From NCBI RefSeq assembly GCF_000025705.1, contig NC_013959.1:2798001-2862000 (forward strand): a stretch of 64,000 nt of DNA. Direction: 5' to 3'. Source of the stretch: Sideroxydans lithotrophicus ES-1 (GTDB taxonomy: Bacteria; Pseudomonadota; Gammaproteobacteria; Burkholderiales; Gallionellaceae). Under the pieces are notes generated by a model. It saw nothing but the letters and a program-made list of their open reading frames with translations. It ran no database searches and was not told the origin of the DNA. This document shows, in pieces, positions 51,411 through 60,325 of the stretch (position 1 is the first letter of the stretch; every line of letters begins with the position of its first letter). Made by a program: the position numbers and the translations under genes.

Positions 51411-54200
51411 CTAATGCGCCTCATCCCAATTCCCGCCCTCCCCCATCCCCACTTCCAGCGGCACCTTCAACTCCGCCACATTGCACATCAACTCCCGCAC
51501 CTTATCTTTCACGCGAGCCAATTCCCCCTGCGGCACTTCCAGCACCAGTTCGTCATGCACCTGCATGATGAGTTTGGTTGCCAACTTCTCTGTTTCCAGC
51601 CAATCCTGCACCGCGATCATCGCCAGCTTGATCAGGTCGGCGGCGGTACCTTGCATCGGCGCGTTGATGGCAGCGCGTTCGGCAGCTTGTCTTCTCATTC
51701 CATTCGCACCGTTGATCTCGGGCAACCACAGCCTGCGCCCGAACCAGGTCTCGACGAAACCCTGCGCCTTGGCCTGCTCGCGCGTGCTGTCCATGTAGCG
51801 CTTCACGCCGGGGTAACGCGCGAAGTAGAGGTCGATGTATTGCTTGGCGGCGCTGGTCTCGATATTGAGTTGCGCAGCCAGGCCATAAGCGGACATGCCG
51901 TAGATCAATCCGAAATTGATGACCTTGGCATAGCGGCGCTGCTCGCTGCTCACGGCATCGAGTGCCACGCTGAACACTTCGGCGGCGGTGGCGCGGTGGA
52001 TGTCTTCGCCGGCGGCGAAGGCCTTGAGCAGCCCTTCGTCGCCGGAGAGGTGCGCCATGATGCGCAGCTCGATCTGCGAATAGTCGGCGGAGACGATGCG
52101 AGAACCGGCGGGTGTGATGAACGCTTCGCGGATGCGGCGGCCTTCCGGCGTGCGGATCGGGATGTTCTGCAGGTTGGGGTCGCTGGAGGCCAGGCGCCCG
52201 GTCACCGCCACGGCCTGCGCGTAGCTGGTGTGCACACGCCCGGTTTTGGCGTTCACCATCTGCGGCAGCTTGTCGGTGTAGGTGGATTTGAGTTTTGCCA
52301 TGCCGCGATATTCGAGCAGCAGTTTCGGCAGCGGGTAATCGAGCGCCAACTCCTGCAGCACTTCTTCGTCGGTGGAGGGTGTGCCGCTCGGCGTTTTTTT
52401 CTTCACCGGCAATTGCAGCTTGTCGAACAGGATCTCGCTGAGTTGCTTGGGCGAGTTGAGGTTGAACGGCTGTCCCGCCGCTTCGAACGCCTGTTTCTCG
52501 ATCTCGTTCAGTTTCAGCCCCAGCTCGTGGCTCTGCCGCCCCAGCATGGCGCTGTCGATCAGCACGCCGTTGCGCTCCATCTTGAACAGCACCTCGCGCA
52601 CGGGCAATTCGATTTGCCTGTAGACCGCATCCAGACGGCCTTGCAGCTGAGGCGACAATGTCTGGTGCAGCTGCAGCGTGATGTCGGCGTCTTCCGCCGC
52701 ATAGCGAGTGGCAGTCTCGAGGTCGACCTGATCGAAGCCGATCTGCTTGGCGCCCTTGCCCACCACATCGGCATAGCTGACCGTCGACAGCCCCAGATGA
52801 CGCAACGCCAGGTTGCCCATCTCGTGCGGCTTGTGCGATTCCAGCACATAGGATTGCAGCAGCGTGTCTTCGGCGATGCCGGCGAAAGCGATGCCGTGGT
52901 TGGCGAAGATGTGCTGGTCGTATTTGAGGTTCTGCCCCAGCTTCTTGTGGGCCGGGCTTTCCAGCCAGTGTTTGAGCTTCTGCAGCGCATGCTCGCGTCC
53001 AAGCTGGTCCGGCGCACCTGGATAATGGTGCGCCAGCGGCAGGTAGGCGGCCTGATGTGCTTCGATGCTGAACGAGATGCCGACCAGTTGCGCGGTCATC
53101 CCGTCGAGTCCGGTGGTCTCGGTGTCGAGGCTCACCAGCGGTGCCGCCATCAGCTTGTGCAGCCAGGCATCGAGCTGGGCATCGGTGAGGATGGTTTGGT
53201 AATTCGAGGTGTCGTTGGTGGTCGAAGGCAACGCCGGCTGTTCGAACTGGCGCTGCTCTTGCCCCCTCGCCCCCTGGGAGAGGGTTGGGGTGAGGGACGA
53301 TGATGCGTCACCGGAACGACCCTCACCCCCAGCCCCTCTCCCGCTTGCGGGCGAGGGGTAAGAAACTTCACGCAGCCAGGATTTGAAGCCGAAGCGTTCG
53401 AACAACGCTTTCATCTTTTCGATGTCGGCCGCAGGTGCGGACAGTTCGTCGAACTTCCTGTCCAGCGCCACGTCGCATTTCACCGTGACCAGACGGCGCC
53501 CCTGCGGCAGCCAGTCTCTGGCCGCACGCAGGTTCTCGCCGACCGCACCGCCCACTTCATCCGCGTGCGCCAACAGGTTGTCCAGCGTGCCGTACTGGGT
53601 GAGCCATTTCACCGCGGTCTTGGGGCCGCACTTGGCCACACCGGGCACGTTGTCCACCGTGTCGCCGACCAGTGCCAGATAATCCACGATGCGTGCAGGC
53701 TCCACGCCGAACTTGGCCAGCACGCCCGCTTCGTCCAGCACTTCGTTGCTCATGGTGTTGACCAGCATGACATGCGGATTGACCAGCTGAGTGAGGTCCT
53801 TGTCGCCGGTGGAGACGATGCAGTGCGCGCCGTTGCTCGATGCCTGATGAGTCAGGGTGCCGATGACATCGTCGGCTTCCACGCCATCCACCATCAGGAT
53901 GTTCCAGCCCGCCGCCGCGACGACTTCATGCAGGGGCTCGATCTGCGCGCGCAGATCGTCCGGCATCGGCGGACGATGCGCCTTGTATTCCGGATACCAG
54001 TCGTCGCGGAACGTTTTGCCCTTCGCATCGAACACGCAGGCGCTATAATCTGCCGGGTAGTCGGCACGCAAGCGGCGCAGCATGTTCAGAACGCCGTAGA
54101 TCGCGCCAGTAGGTTCGCCCTGTGGGCTGCGCAGATCCGGCATGGCATGAAAAGCGCGATATAAATAGGACGAGCCATCCACCAACAACAGAGTCTTCAT
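51411..54200 (-). CDS. polA: DNA polymerase I with in-frame repeat insertion
   Basis: A 929-aa replication/repair polymerase. 5'-3' exonuclease (about 1-280, LLVDGSSYLYRAFHAM, STGDKDLTQLV), 3'-5' exonuclease with all carboxylates (SLDTETTGLDG, NLKYDQHIFANH, YAAEDADITL), and the polymerase domain (SADYSQIELRIMAHLSGDEG, KVINFGLIYGMSAYGLA, MQVHDELVLEV). Residues about 282-314 (PSPASGRGAGGEGRSGDASS onward) are encoded by a REP-type inverted-repeat pair, lying in the linker before the proofreading domain. The frame is preserved. The C-terminal end has a diverged duplicate at 50891. Confidence 0.97.
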   Translation of the reverse strand: MKTLLLVDGSSYLYRAFHAMPDLRSPQGEPTGAIYGVLNMLRRLRADYPADYSACVFDAKGKTFRDDWYPEYKAHRPPMPDDLRAQIEPLHEVVAAAGWNILMVDGVEADDVIGTLTHQASSNGAHCIVSTGDKDLTQLVNPHVMLVNTMSNEVLDEAGVLAKFGVEPARIVDYLALVGDTVDNVPGVAKCGPKTAVKWLTQYGTLDNLLAHADEVGGAVGENLRAARDWLPQGRRLVTVKCDVALDRKFDELSAPAADIEKMKALFERFGFKSWLREVSYPSPASGRGAGGEGRSGDASSSLTPTLSQGARGQEQRQFEQPALPSTTNDTSNYQTILTDAQLDAWLHKLMAAPLVSLDTETTGLDGMTAQLVGISFSIEAHQAAYLPLAHHYPGAPDQLGREHALQKLKHWLESPAHKKLGQNLKYDQHIFANHGIAFAGIAEDTLLQSYVLESHKPHEMGNLALRHLGLSTVSYADVVGKGAKQIGFDQVDLETATRYAAEDADITLQLHQTLSPQLQGRLDAVYRQIELPVREVLFKMERNGVLIDSAMLGRQSHELGLKLNEIEKQAFEAAGQPFNLNSPKQLSEILFDKLQLPVKKKTPSGTPSTDEEVLQELALDYPLPKLLLEYRGMAKLKSTYTDKLPQMVNAKTGRVHTSYAQAVAVTGRLASSDPNLQNIPIRTPEGRRIREAFITPAGSRIVSADYSQIELRIMAHLSGDEGLLKAFAAGEDIHRATAAEVFSVALDAVSSEQRRYAKVINFGLIYGMSAYGLAAQLNIETSAAKQYIDLYFARYPGVKRYMDSTREQAKAQGFVETWFGRRLWLPEINGANGMRRQAAERAAINAPMQGTAADLIKLAMIAVQDWLETEKLATKLIMQVHDELVLEVPQGELARVKDKVRELMCNVAELKVPLEVGMGEGGNWDEAH
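53261..53358. repeat. BIME-like inverted pair of REP palindromes inside polA
   Basis: Unit 1: CCCCCTCGCCCCCTGGGAGA GGGTTGGGGTGAGGG (53261-53296). Unit 2, inverted: CCCTCACCCCCAGCCCCTCT CCCGC TTGC GGGCGAGGGG (about 53320-53358). Same arrangement as between parE and parC, but translated here. Confidence 0.9.
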
Positions 54201-54223
54201 GCGTATGCCTTTATAAATTCGTT

Positions 54224-54326
54224 TTTTGGGCGCATCGCTGCGTTGCGCGGTACTCGCAACCTCGCCTATCTACATGATATGTTTCGGTTGCTGCGTTCCG
54301 TGCGCCTTGCGCTGCATCCCAAAAAT
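54224..54326. repeat. Long imperfect palindrome between polA and the LOG gene
   Basis: TTTTTTGGGCGCATCGCTGC through GGTACTCGCAACC on the left, and GGTTGCTGCGTTCCGTGCGC through GCATCCCAAAAA on the right. Arms of about 35 bases pair imperfectly. It lies between divergent genes and could be a repeat family or a cruciform-forming element. Confidence 0.6.
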
Positions 54327-54366
54327 TCAAATTTCTAAAAGCATCCATTGCTAACTGAGGTCCGAG

Positions 54367-55083
54367 ATGAACAACGATATGAAACTTCCGCCCATGCAAT
54401 CGCCCGAGCTGATGCAGTCGAAGGAATCCTGGCGTGTGTTCGGCATTATGTCAGAATTCGTGTCGGCGACCGAACGCCTGCGCGACATCCACCCGGCGGT
54501 CAGCATCTTCGGCAGTGCGCGCACGCCGCACGACCATCCCTATTACAAGCTCACCGAAGAGATCGCGCGACTGCTCTCCGACGCTGGATTCTCGGTCATC
54601 TCCGGCGGCGGCCCCGGCATCATGGAAGCAGCAAACAAGGGCGCGTTCTACGGCAAATCGTCCAGTGTCGGCCTCAACATCCAGTTGCCGCACGAACAGC
54701 ACAACAACCCCTACCAGAACATCAGCCAGACATTTCACCATTTCTTCACACGCAAGGTGATGTTCGTCAAATTCGCCAGCGCCTATGTGGTGATGCCCGG
54801 CGGCTTCGGTACAATGGACGAGCTGATGGAAGCGCTGACACTGGTGCAGACCGGCAAGACGCGCAAGATGCCCATCATCCTGGTCGGCAGCAAGTTCTGG
54901 GGCGGCATGGTGGAATGGTTCAAGACCAGCCTGCTGGAAGAGCAGATGATCGCGCCCGGCGACATGGAGCTGATCAAGGTCATCGACGAACCGGAACAAG
55001 TGGTCGCCGCCATCTTCAAGCATTATGAGACACGCGGTTTCGAGCCTTCGATCGCCGAACTCGAGATGCAACTCAATCTTTAA
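54367..55083 (+). CDS. LOG-family (TIGR00730) nucleotide phosphoribohydrolase
   Basis: A 238-aa Rossmann-fold protein with SGGGPGIMEAANKGA and the family signature PGGFGTMDE, which bind and cleave nucleoside 5'-monophosphates (cytokinin riboside monophosphate in plants, AMP-like in bacteria). FGSARTPHDHPYY marks the N-terminal strand. The bacterial physiological role is uncertain. It leads a plus-strand run with DUF2782, thrB and membrane proteins. Confidence 0.92.
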   Translation: MNNDMKLPPMQSPELMQSKESWRVFGIMSEFVSATERLRDIHPAVSIFGSARTPHDHPYYKLTEEIARLLSDAGFSVISGGGPGIMEAANKGAFYGKSSSVGLNIQLPHEQHNNPYQNISQTFHHFFTRKVMFVKFASAYVVMPGGFGTMDELMEALTLVQTGKTRKMPIILVGSKFWGGMVEWFKTSLLEEQMIAPGDMELIKVIDEPEQVVAAIFKHYETRGFEPSIAELEMQLNL

Positions 55084-55120
55084 CGTAGAATCCGCCCATT
55101 CATTGCAACCGGAAAACATC

Positions 55121-55450
55121 ATGCGTCCTATCTTATTCGCCACCCTAGCCTGCCTGAGCCTGAGCGCCTATGCAGCCCAGCCGGAAGCTCCCGCCAGGGC
55201 CGAACCGCCTCCGCCACCGCCGATGAGTGAAGATTCGCCTGCCGATGCGCCGCAGGTGACCATCATCAAGGAGACCGAACTCAGCGTCGAGGAATATCGC
55301 GCGAACGGCAAGCTGTACATGATCAAGATCACGCCCAAGCATGGCGCACCTTATTATCTGGTCGACGATCGGGGCGACGGCAAGTTCGCCCGCCAGGAAA
55401 GCCTGGATTCCGGTTTCCGCGTGCCGCGCTGGATCATCAAGAGATTCTGA
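55121..55450 (+). CDS. DUF2782-family exported protein
   Basis: A 109-aa protein with a signal peptide ending AYA (about residue 18), a Pro-rich linker (EPPPPPPMSEDS), and the DUF2782 domain (EEYRANGKLYMIKITPKHGA, PYYLVDDRGDGKF, VPRWIIKRF). Function unknown. It lies between the LOG gene and thrB, a conserved place for this family in betaproteobacteria as far as I recall. Confidence 0.85.
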   Translation: MRPILFATLACLSLSAYAAQPEAPARAEPPPPPPMSEDSPADAPQVTIIKETELSVEEYRANGKLYMIKITPKHGAPYYLVDDRGDGKFARQESLDSGFRVPRWIIKRF

Positions 55451-55465
55451 GGCGAGATCCGACGT

Positions 55466-56407
55466 ATGGCTGTTTTCACACGCGTTTCCGAAGCCGACAT
55501 CGCTGCCTGGCTCAGTAATTATTCCCTGGGTACTCTGATCGAATTGCAGGGCATCCCTGCAGGCATCGAGAACACCAACTATTTCGTCACCACCAGCAAC
55601 GGGCGTTTCGTTCTGACGCTGTTCGAAAAGCTCACCTCGGACGATCTGCCGTTCTTCCTCAACCTGATGGCCCACCTCGCGCGGCACGGCATCCCCTGCC
55701 CCTGCCCGGTCGCGGACAAACAGAACCATTTTCTCGGCAAACTGAACGACAAGCCCGCCTGCATCGTCAGCCGCCTTTCCGGCAAATCCGTGACGCAGCC
55801 CAACACTGCCCAATGTGCCGCCGTCGGCGCGATGCTGGGACAGATGCACAGCGCCGGCCAGAGCTTCGGCGACCAGATGCTGAACCCGCGCGGTTCCTCC
55901 TGGCGTGCCGAAGCTGCAAATAAGGTGAAAAGGTTCCTGCCTGCACAGGATGCGGCATTGCTGGAAAGCGAAGTCGCGCTGCATGCCGCAAATCCGCTGA
56001 ACGGCCTGCCTCGCGGCATCATCCATGCCGACCTGTTCCGCGACAACGTGCTGATGGATGGAGAACATGTCGGCGGGTTGATCGATTTCTATTTTGCCTG
56101 CACCGGCAACCTGCTGTATGACGTCGCCATCACCGTCAACGACTGGTGCATGACGCCCGAAGGCAAGCTGGACGCGACCCACACGCGCGCAATGCTGAAC
56201 GCCTATCATGCCGCGCGCCCGTTCACCGCCAGGGAAGCTGAAGCATGGCCGATGGCGTTGCGCGTGGCCGCCTTGCGCTTCTGGATATCGCGGCTGTATG
56301 ACTTGTATCTGCCGCGGGAAGGCGAGATGGTACATCCGCACAACCCGGAACAGTTCAAGCGTATCCTGCAAAACCACATCGCCACGCCGCAACCCGCCTG
56401 GCTATGA
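55466..56407 (+). CDS. thrB: Homoserine kinase (APH-fold type)
   Basis: A 313-aa kinase for threonine synthesis: homoserine to O-phosphohomoserine. It is the aminoglycoside-phosphotransferase-like type found in many proteobacteria. Motifs: GIENTNYFVTTSNGRFVLTL (nucleotide-binding), HADLFRDNVLMDG (catalytic Asp and Asn) and GLIDFYFACTG (metal Asp). It starts 15 bp after DUF2782, so probably co-transcribed. Confidence 0.95.
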   Translation: MAVFTRVSEADIAAWLSNYSLGTLIELQGIPAGIENTNYFVTTSNGRFVLTLFEKLTSDDLPFFLNLMAHLARHGIPCPCPVADKQNHFLGKLNDKPACIVSRLSGKSVTQPNTAQCAAVGAMLGQMHSAGQSFGDQMLNPRGSSWRAEAANKVKRFLPAQDAALLESEVALHAANPLNGLPRGIIHADLFRDNVLMDGEHVGGLIDFYFACTGNLLYDVAITVNDWCMTPEGKLDATHTRAMLNAYHAARPFTAREAEAWPMALRVAALRFWISRLYDLYLPREGEMVHPHNPEQFKRILQNHIATPQPAWL

Positions 56408-56419
56408 ACTGAGGTGCAA

Positions 56420-57196
56420 ATGGAAATCAAGAAACTGAACGCCGCACGCGGCTGGACCTGGGTGAAACAGGGCTACCAGCTCATCATGCTCAGTCCGCTG
56501 ATGGCGATCATCCTGGCGCTGATCGGCGCAACGGTCATGTTCCTCACGCTCAGGATCCCGGTGCTCGGGCCAATCTTCGCCATCGTACTGATGCCGATGA
56601 TGGTGGCGGGATACGCGCGCGTCTGCCGCGCGCTGGAAGAAGAAGAGGAAGTCGAGCTGACCCACCTCTTCGCCGGATTCCGCAAGCATGCAGCCCAACT
56701 GGTCGCACTCGGCGGCTTCCTGATGCTGGGGGTGCTGGCCGCCTCGATGGTGATGGTGTTCCTCGGCGGCGAACCGTTGCGCACCCTGCTGGACAACGTG
56801 AATGCGGCCAGCGATCCGCAGATGTTGCTGGATTCGATGTGGGCGGCCGGAGCGGGAGTGGCGTTCAGCCTGGCGGTCGGATTCACGCTGATGTGCCTGT
56901 TGATGCTGGCATTCCAGTATGCGCCGATGCTGGTGTTCTTCAATGATGGCATCTCGCCGTTTGCGGCTTTGCGCGCCAGCCTGACCGGCTCGCTGCGCAA
57001 CCTCATCCCTTACACCGTGTACAACGTCATCATGCAGGTCATCGCACTGGTGCTCAGCATGCTGCCGTACAGTATCGGCCTCATCGTGCTGCTGCCGCTC
57101 GGCCTGACCTCGCTCTATGTCAGCTACCGCAACATCTTCCCGTTCGCGCATGAACTTGCGGCGATCGGACCGGTTACCCACGATCCGGAGGTTTGA
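56420..57196 (+). CDS. BPSS1780-family membrane protein
   Basis: A 258-aa membrane protein with about five to six helices. It has the family start (ARGWTWVKQGYQLIMLSPLM), VAGYARVCRALEEEEEVELT as a cytoplasmic loop, and FQYAPMLVFFNDGISPFAAL near the C-terminus. Function unknown; common next to thrB and uvrD in betaproteobacteria. GAGGTG precedes the ATG. It is 12 bp after thrB. Confidence 0.85.
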   Translation: MEIKKLNAARGWTWVKQGYQLIMLSPLMAIILALIGATVMFLTLRIPVLGPIFAIVLMPMMVAGYARVCRALEEEEEVELTHLFAGFRKHAAQLVALGGFLMLGVLAASMVMVFLGGEPLRTLLDNVNAASDPQMLLDSMWAAGAGVAFSLAVGFTLMCLLMLAFQYAPMLVFFNDGISPFAALRASLTGSLRNLIPYTVYNVIMQVIALVLSMLPYSIGLIVLLPLGLTSLYVSYRNIFPFAHELAAIGPVTHDPEV

Positions 57197-57198
57197 CC

Positions 57199-57690
57199 AT
57201 GCGATATGCCAATGCAACCGATACCGAAGTCAGGCAGGCACAGTTCCCGCACAATCTTTTCGTCGGCGGACTGTTCCTGTTCGACCTGCTGATGACCCCG
57301 GCGGTGCTCGCGCTCAAGGTGGGCATGGTGGGGCTGTTCATTCCGCTGGTATTTTCCGGCGCGCTGATCGCCTGGATCTATCTGCGCAGCAAAAAGACCA
57401 CCACCTGGTTCGTCGATGCGCACTGGAAACTCGCCTTCACGCGCGCCCAATGGCTGATGATCGGTTATGCGATCTCGGCGGCGCTGATCCTGGTCGCATG
57501 GCTGATCAGTCTCGCATCGAGCGACCACAACATGCGGCATATCCTGTGGACTGCGCTTACGCGCATCGCGCTGATGCCCACGGTGATTCTGGTGCTGATC
57601 ACCGCAGTGATGGAGGCCAGCGCGATCCCGATGGCCACCAGACGGGAAGTCCCCGACAAGCTGGCTGCGAGTTTCCCGCCACCGGCTTGA
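57199..57690 (+). CDS. Uncharacterised four-helix membrane protein
   Basis: A 163-aa membrane protein with about four helices (FVGGLFLFDLLMTPAVLALK, MVGLFIPLVFSGALIAWIYL, WLMIGYAISAALILVAWLIS, ALMPTVILVLITAVMEASAI). GGAGG precedes the ATG two bases after the previous gene's end, so it is the last gene of the LOG-DUF2782-thrB-BPSS1780 run. Not assigned to a family. Confidence 0.75.
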   Translation: MRYANATDTEVRQAQFPHNLFVGGLFLFDLLMTPAVLALKVGMVGLFIPLVFSGALIAWIYLRSKKTTTWFVDAHWKLAFTRAQWLMIGYAISAALILVAWLISLASSDHNMRHILWTALTRIALMPTVILVLITAVMEASAIPMATRREVPDKLAASFPPPA

Positions 57691-57917
57691 TTTGAACTCG
57701 AAGTTGGGAGCCCGGTTTTTCAATTGATGTCCGCTCCACTCCCGAAAGCAGCCACTCATCTCTTGTGTTTCGAAGATGATTGGCCGTCGCTTCCTAACCC
57801 AAAGCGGTCATCTCCTACCGCCTAAGCACAGAGTTAACGCTTCTTTTCCTTGAGCACGATTAGAACTGCGCATCTACAAGCCTGCTTGTAGCACGGGGGC
57901 AGCCCGCCTACCGTTAT

Positions 57918-58460
57918 CTAGCGGCACTGCCATCGCTTTAGTTTGCATTCCTTAGTGCGCATATCGATTCGTTGAGTTTCGCTTTCAATTTGATACTTTT
58001 TTTCAATAGAGTTAATTATGAAACTAGCGTTATAAACCATGCCTGATGTATTTTCCGGCTTGTCTTTGTAGCAAACAATTGTGTTTGTTGTTGACGGCTT
58101 GCTCGAAGTGGAAGATGAACTTGCATATGAGCCCAATGAAGTTGATCGTGAGGTTTGGAAGCCAGTACCGACGCCACTCCCATCTGATATGGTTCCATCA
58201 GAGCGAGAAGTACCGTTCGAAATAACAAAATACATAAATCCGTTATCTTGAGTCACCTCGGCACTTCGCAATAATGTCATGTCCTCCGCATAATCTGCAC
58301 GCGTCGAAGCATTGGCATGAAACGACACTCTGAAAACATTGGTTTCGAGTTGTGTTTCAGTATAACCTTCGCCCCACTCGTTGAGTGGCACGTATGCCGA
58401 TGGTGGACTAGCACAAGCAGATAAAAATAGCGCAAGAACGATCACATATATGGTTCTCAT
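57918..58460 (-). CDS. CC0125/CC1285-type lipoprotein
   Basis: A 180-aa lipoprotein. Signal sequence MRTIYVIVLALFLSAC has a clear lipobox (LSAC). The body starts SPPSAYVPLNEWGEGYTETQ, characteristic of the family, and has a Ser/Thr-rich linker (SYASSSSTSSKPSTTN) and three further Cys. The gene is lower in GC than its neighbours. Function unknown. Confidence 0.8.
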   Translation of the reverse strand: MRTIYVIVLALFLSACASPPSAYVPLNEWGEGYTETQLETNVFRVSFHANASTRADYAEDMTLLRSAEVTQDNGFMYFVISNGTSRSDGTISDGSGVGTGFQTSRSTSLGSYASSSSTSSKPSTTNTIVCYKDKPENTSGMVYNASFIINSIEKKYQIESETQRIDMRTKECKLKRWQCR

Positions 58461-58585
58461 CCGAACATTCTCCCTTGTAATTTAACTTTAAAGACTATGT
58501 CTGCATTTGGCCGACTTCTGCCTGTTTTCATTCGCTAAAACCAATGGCAGCTTCCTTACCCATTTCAGTCACTCGTATTCATCAA

Positions 58586-59263
58586 CTATGTCAAAGACTG
58601 CTCACGAGGCAGCATGAGCCGATTAACGTAACGCATGGCTTTCCCCAGCAGCAGGGGCTGGCTTGAAGCTTGAGCTTCAAAAGATTTAGCCCAGTGGCCA
58701 TGTGTTTCAGCTGAAATGAACTTTCGACTGATAAAGCTAACGCAAATCAATCCAAGAATAATGCCCAATCCCAAACCACCGAAGAGCATCACAGGTTCGA
58801 CTATTTTCCCAACTGAATCCCTTGGTGTGCAATTGGAAACACCAAGTACAAGCGGCGTTAAGTATGCTGCTGAAATTAACATGGTTCCGAACATACAAAC
58901 GAACAGACAGGCAAACATGACCAAAAACCAAAACTTGTCAGCGATGGTTGCTAAGCCTGACCACTGGCTGGCTGGCGGATTATTATCCAATGATTCATCG
59001 TTAATTGAGTTTGGGTCACTATATGTTTTCCAACCCGCGTATGCCAGTGCTGGCAACATTGCGATGAAAACATAAATTGTTGCGTAATGGAAAAATGGTT
59101 GCACATGCTCATTAATGAATAGTGCACATGTCAAGGCAGAAAAACCCAAGATCAATAGCCAAAGAGAATTGCGCCTGGCTGGGTCAAGTGCTTTATATTG
59201 AATAAGCAACCCAATAAGCAATGCCAACACAAATATCGAAGAAGCAATTAGTTGTTTAGACAT
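58586..59263 (-). CDS. Uncharacterised five-helix membrane protein
   Basis: A 225-aa membrane protein with about five helices (IASSIFVLALLIGLLIQYKA, SLWLLILGFSALTCALFI, IYVFIAMLPALAYAG, FWFLVMFACLFVCMFGTM, VMLFGGLGLGIILGLICV). It is low in GC and has no ribosome-binding site before its ATG. Not recognised. It may belong with the low-GC lipoprotein next to it. Confidence 0.65.
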   Translation of the reverse strand: MSKQLIASSIFVLALLIGLLIQYKALDPARRNSLWLLILGFSALTCALFINEHVQPFFHYATIYVFIAMLPALAYAGWKTYSDPNSINDESLDNNPPASQWSGLATIADKFWFLVMFACLFVCMFGTMLISAAYLTPLVLGVSNCTPRDSVGKIVEPVMLFGGLGLGIILGLICVSFISRKFISAETHGHWAKSFEAQASSQPLLLGKAMRYVNRLMLPREQSLT

Positions 59264-59400
59264 ATATCAATTTCAAATTGAAAGTATTAGCGACCGTCTG
59301 GTTGTGGCCGAATCTTGTCTCATCACTATTGCTAGTACTAAAGGCGGCTTCTCTCCCTTTAGCGGACCCGGCCCAAGATTCCGTAGTCCCATCAATACCC

Positions 59401-59820
59401 TTATCCCCTCTGGATAGGCATGCCGGACTTGGCCCAGCCTTCAATCCCGGACTCCAGGTTGACTGCCTTCGCAAACCCGGCTTTCTGCAAGATCGCGGTT
59501 CCTTCAGGTCCATGCGAAAGACCTTCGTTGCAATAGATGACTATGGGCCTGCTTTTGAATGCCGCCAGGGAAAGAGGTATGCCAGCGCGCAGAACTTCGA
59601 GTGGAATCAGGATGGCACCGGGTATATGGCGGAAGTTGAATTTGTCTTGATCGCGTACGTCGATAACCAGCGCACCCGCTTTGATCAGTGAATCTGCCTC
59701 AGATATCGTTACGTTCTTGATGTCATAGTGGTGGCTGTTTACATTTGCCATCCAGATGCCGGCGAGAAAAATGACGCTTAGCGCTATCAAAGTTTGACGC
59801 AGATTGATCGAACCGTACAT
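59401..59820 (-). CDS. Membrane-anchored rhodanese-domain protein
   Basis: A 139-aa protein with an N-terminal membrane anchor (about residues 9-24) and one rhodanese domain. The active-site loop is VIYCNEGLSHGPEGT, with the Cys in place, preceded by VIDVRDQDKFNFRHIPGAIL. It would transfer sulfane sulfur or sense redox at the membrane. GGGGG lies five bases before the ATG. Confidence 0.9.
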   Translation of the reverse strand: MYGSINLRQTLIALSVIFLAGIWMANVNSHHYDIKNVTISEADSLIKAGALVIDVRDQDKFNFRHIPGAILIPLEVLRAGIPLSLAAFKSRPIVIYCNEGLSHGPEGTAILQKAGFAKAVNLESGIEGWAKSGMPIQRG

Positions 59821-59944
59821 TTGAGCCCCCTTTTAAAGGCCCAAACGCTACCCTAGAGATGTTCGCAGGACAATATGCCAAACGGTCTAGATATCTAGAT
59901 ATATAAAGCGAATTGCTGCGCAACGAACTCCACTCACCATCGGA

Positions 59945-60289
59945 TCACTGCTGCTGGAATTCCTCGAAGGCATGCAGTACTTCCGCCGCATACATCAGCG
60001 ACGGGCCGCCGCCCATATACACCGCCACTGCCAGCATCTCGTTGACCTGTTCGCGCGTCGCACCCAGCTTTACCAGTCCACGCACGTGATAGCCGACGCA
60101 ACCTTCGCAGCGCGTGGCCACTGCGATCGCCGTGGCGATCAGTTCCTTGTTTAATGCCGACAGCACGCCCTCTGCCATGGCGGATTTTGCCATCGCGTCG
60201 AATCCCGCCATGGGTACGGATACCTCTTTGCGAAACCGTGAAAGCTCCTTGCTGATCTCCTGCGTGAGTGCTTTGTATGATGTGCTCAT
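59945..60289 (-). CDS. AhpD-like carboxymuconolactone-decarboxylase family protein
   Basis: A 114-aa all-helical protein with the AhpD active-site pair CEGCVGYH (CxxC plus His) in the context LIATAIAVATRCEGCVGYHV, and KLGATREQVNEMLAVAVYMG. It probably acts as a peroxidase-type thiol protein. AGGAGCC precedes the ATG. Next to the MEKHLA gene on the same strand. Confidence 0.92.
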   Translation of the reverse strand: MSTSYKALTQEISKELSRFRKEVSVPMAGFDAMAKSAMAEGVLSALNKELIATAIAVATRCEGCVGYHVRGLVKLGATREQVNEMLAVAVYMGGGPSLMYAAEVLHAFEEFQQQ

Positions 60290-60325
60290 GAATGGCTCCT
60301 GCTGAACGTTGAAAGAGTTTGAAAA

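Noticed and set aside
51411-54200. polA as a frameshifted or broken gene, suggested by the low-complexity insert
   Set aside because: The repeat preserves the frame and all exonuclease and polymerase motifs are intact.
59278-59691. Plus-strand gene opposite the rhodanese
   Set aside because: It overlaps the well-supported rhodanese gene completely and has no recognisable domain.
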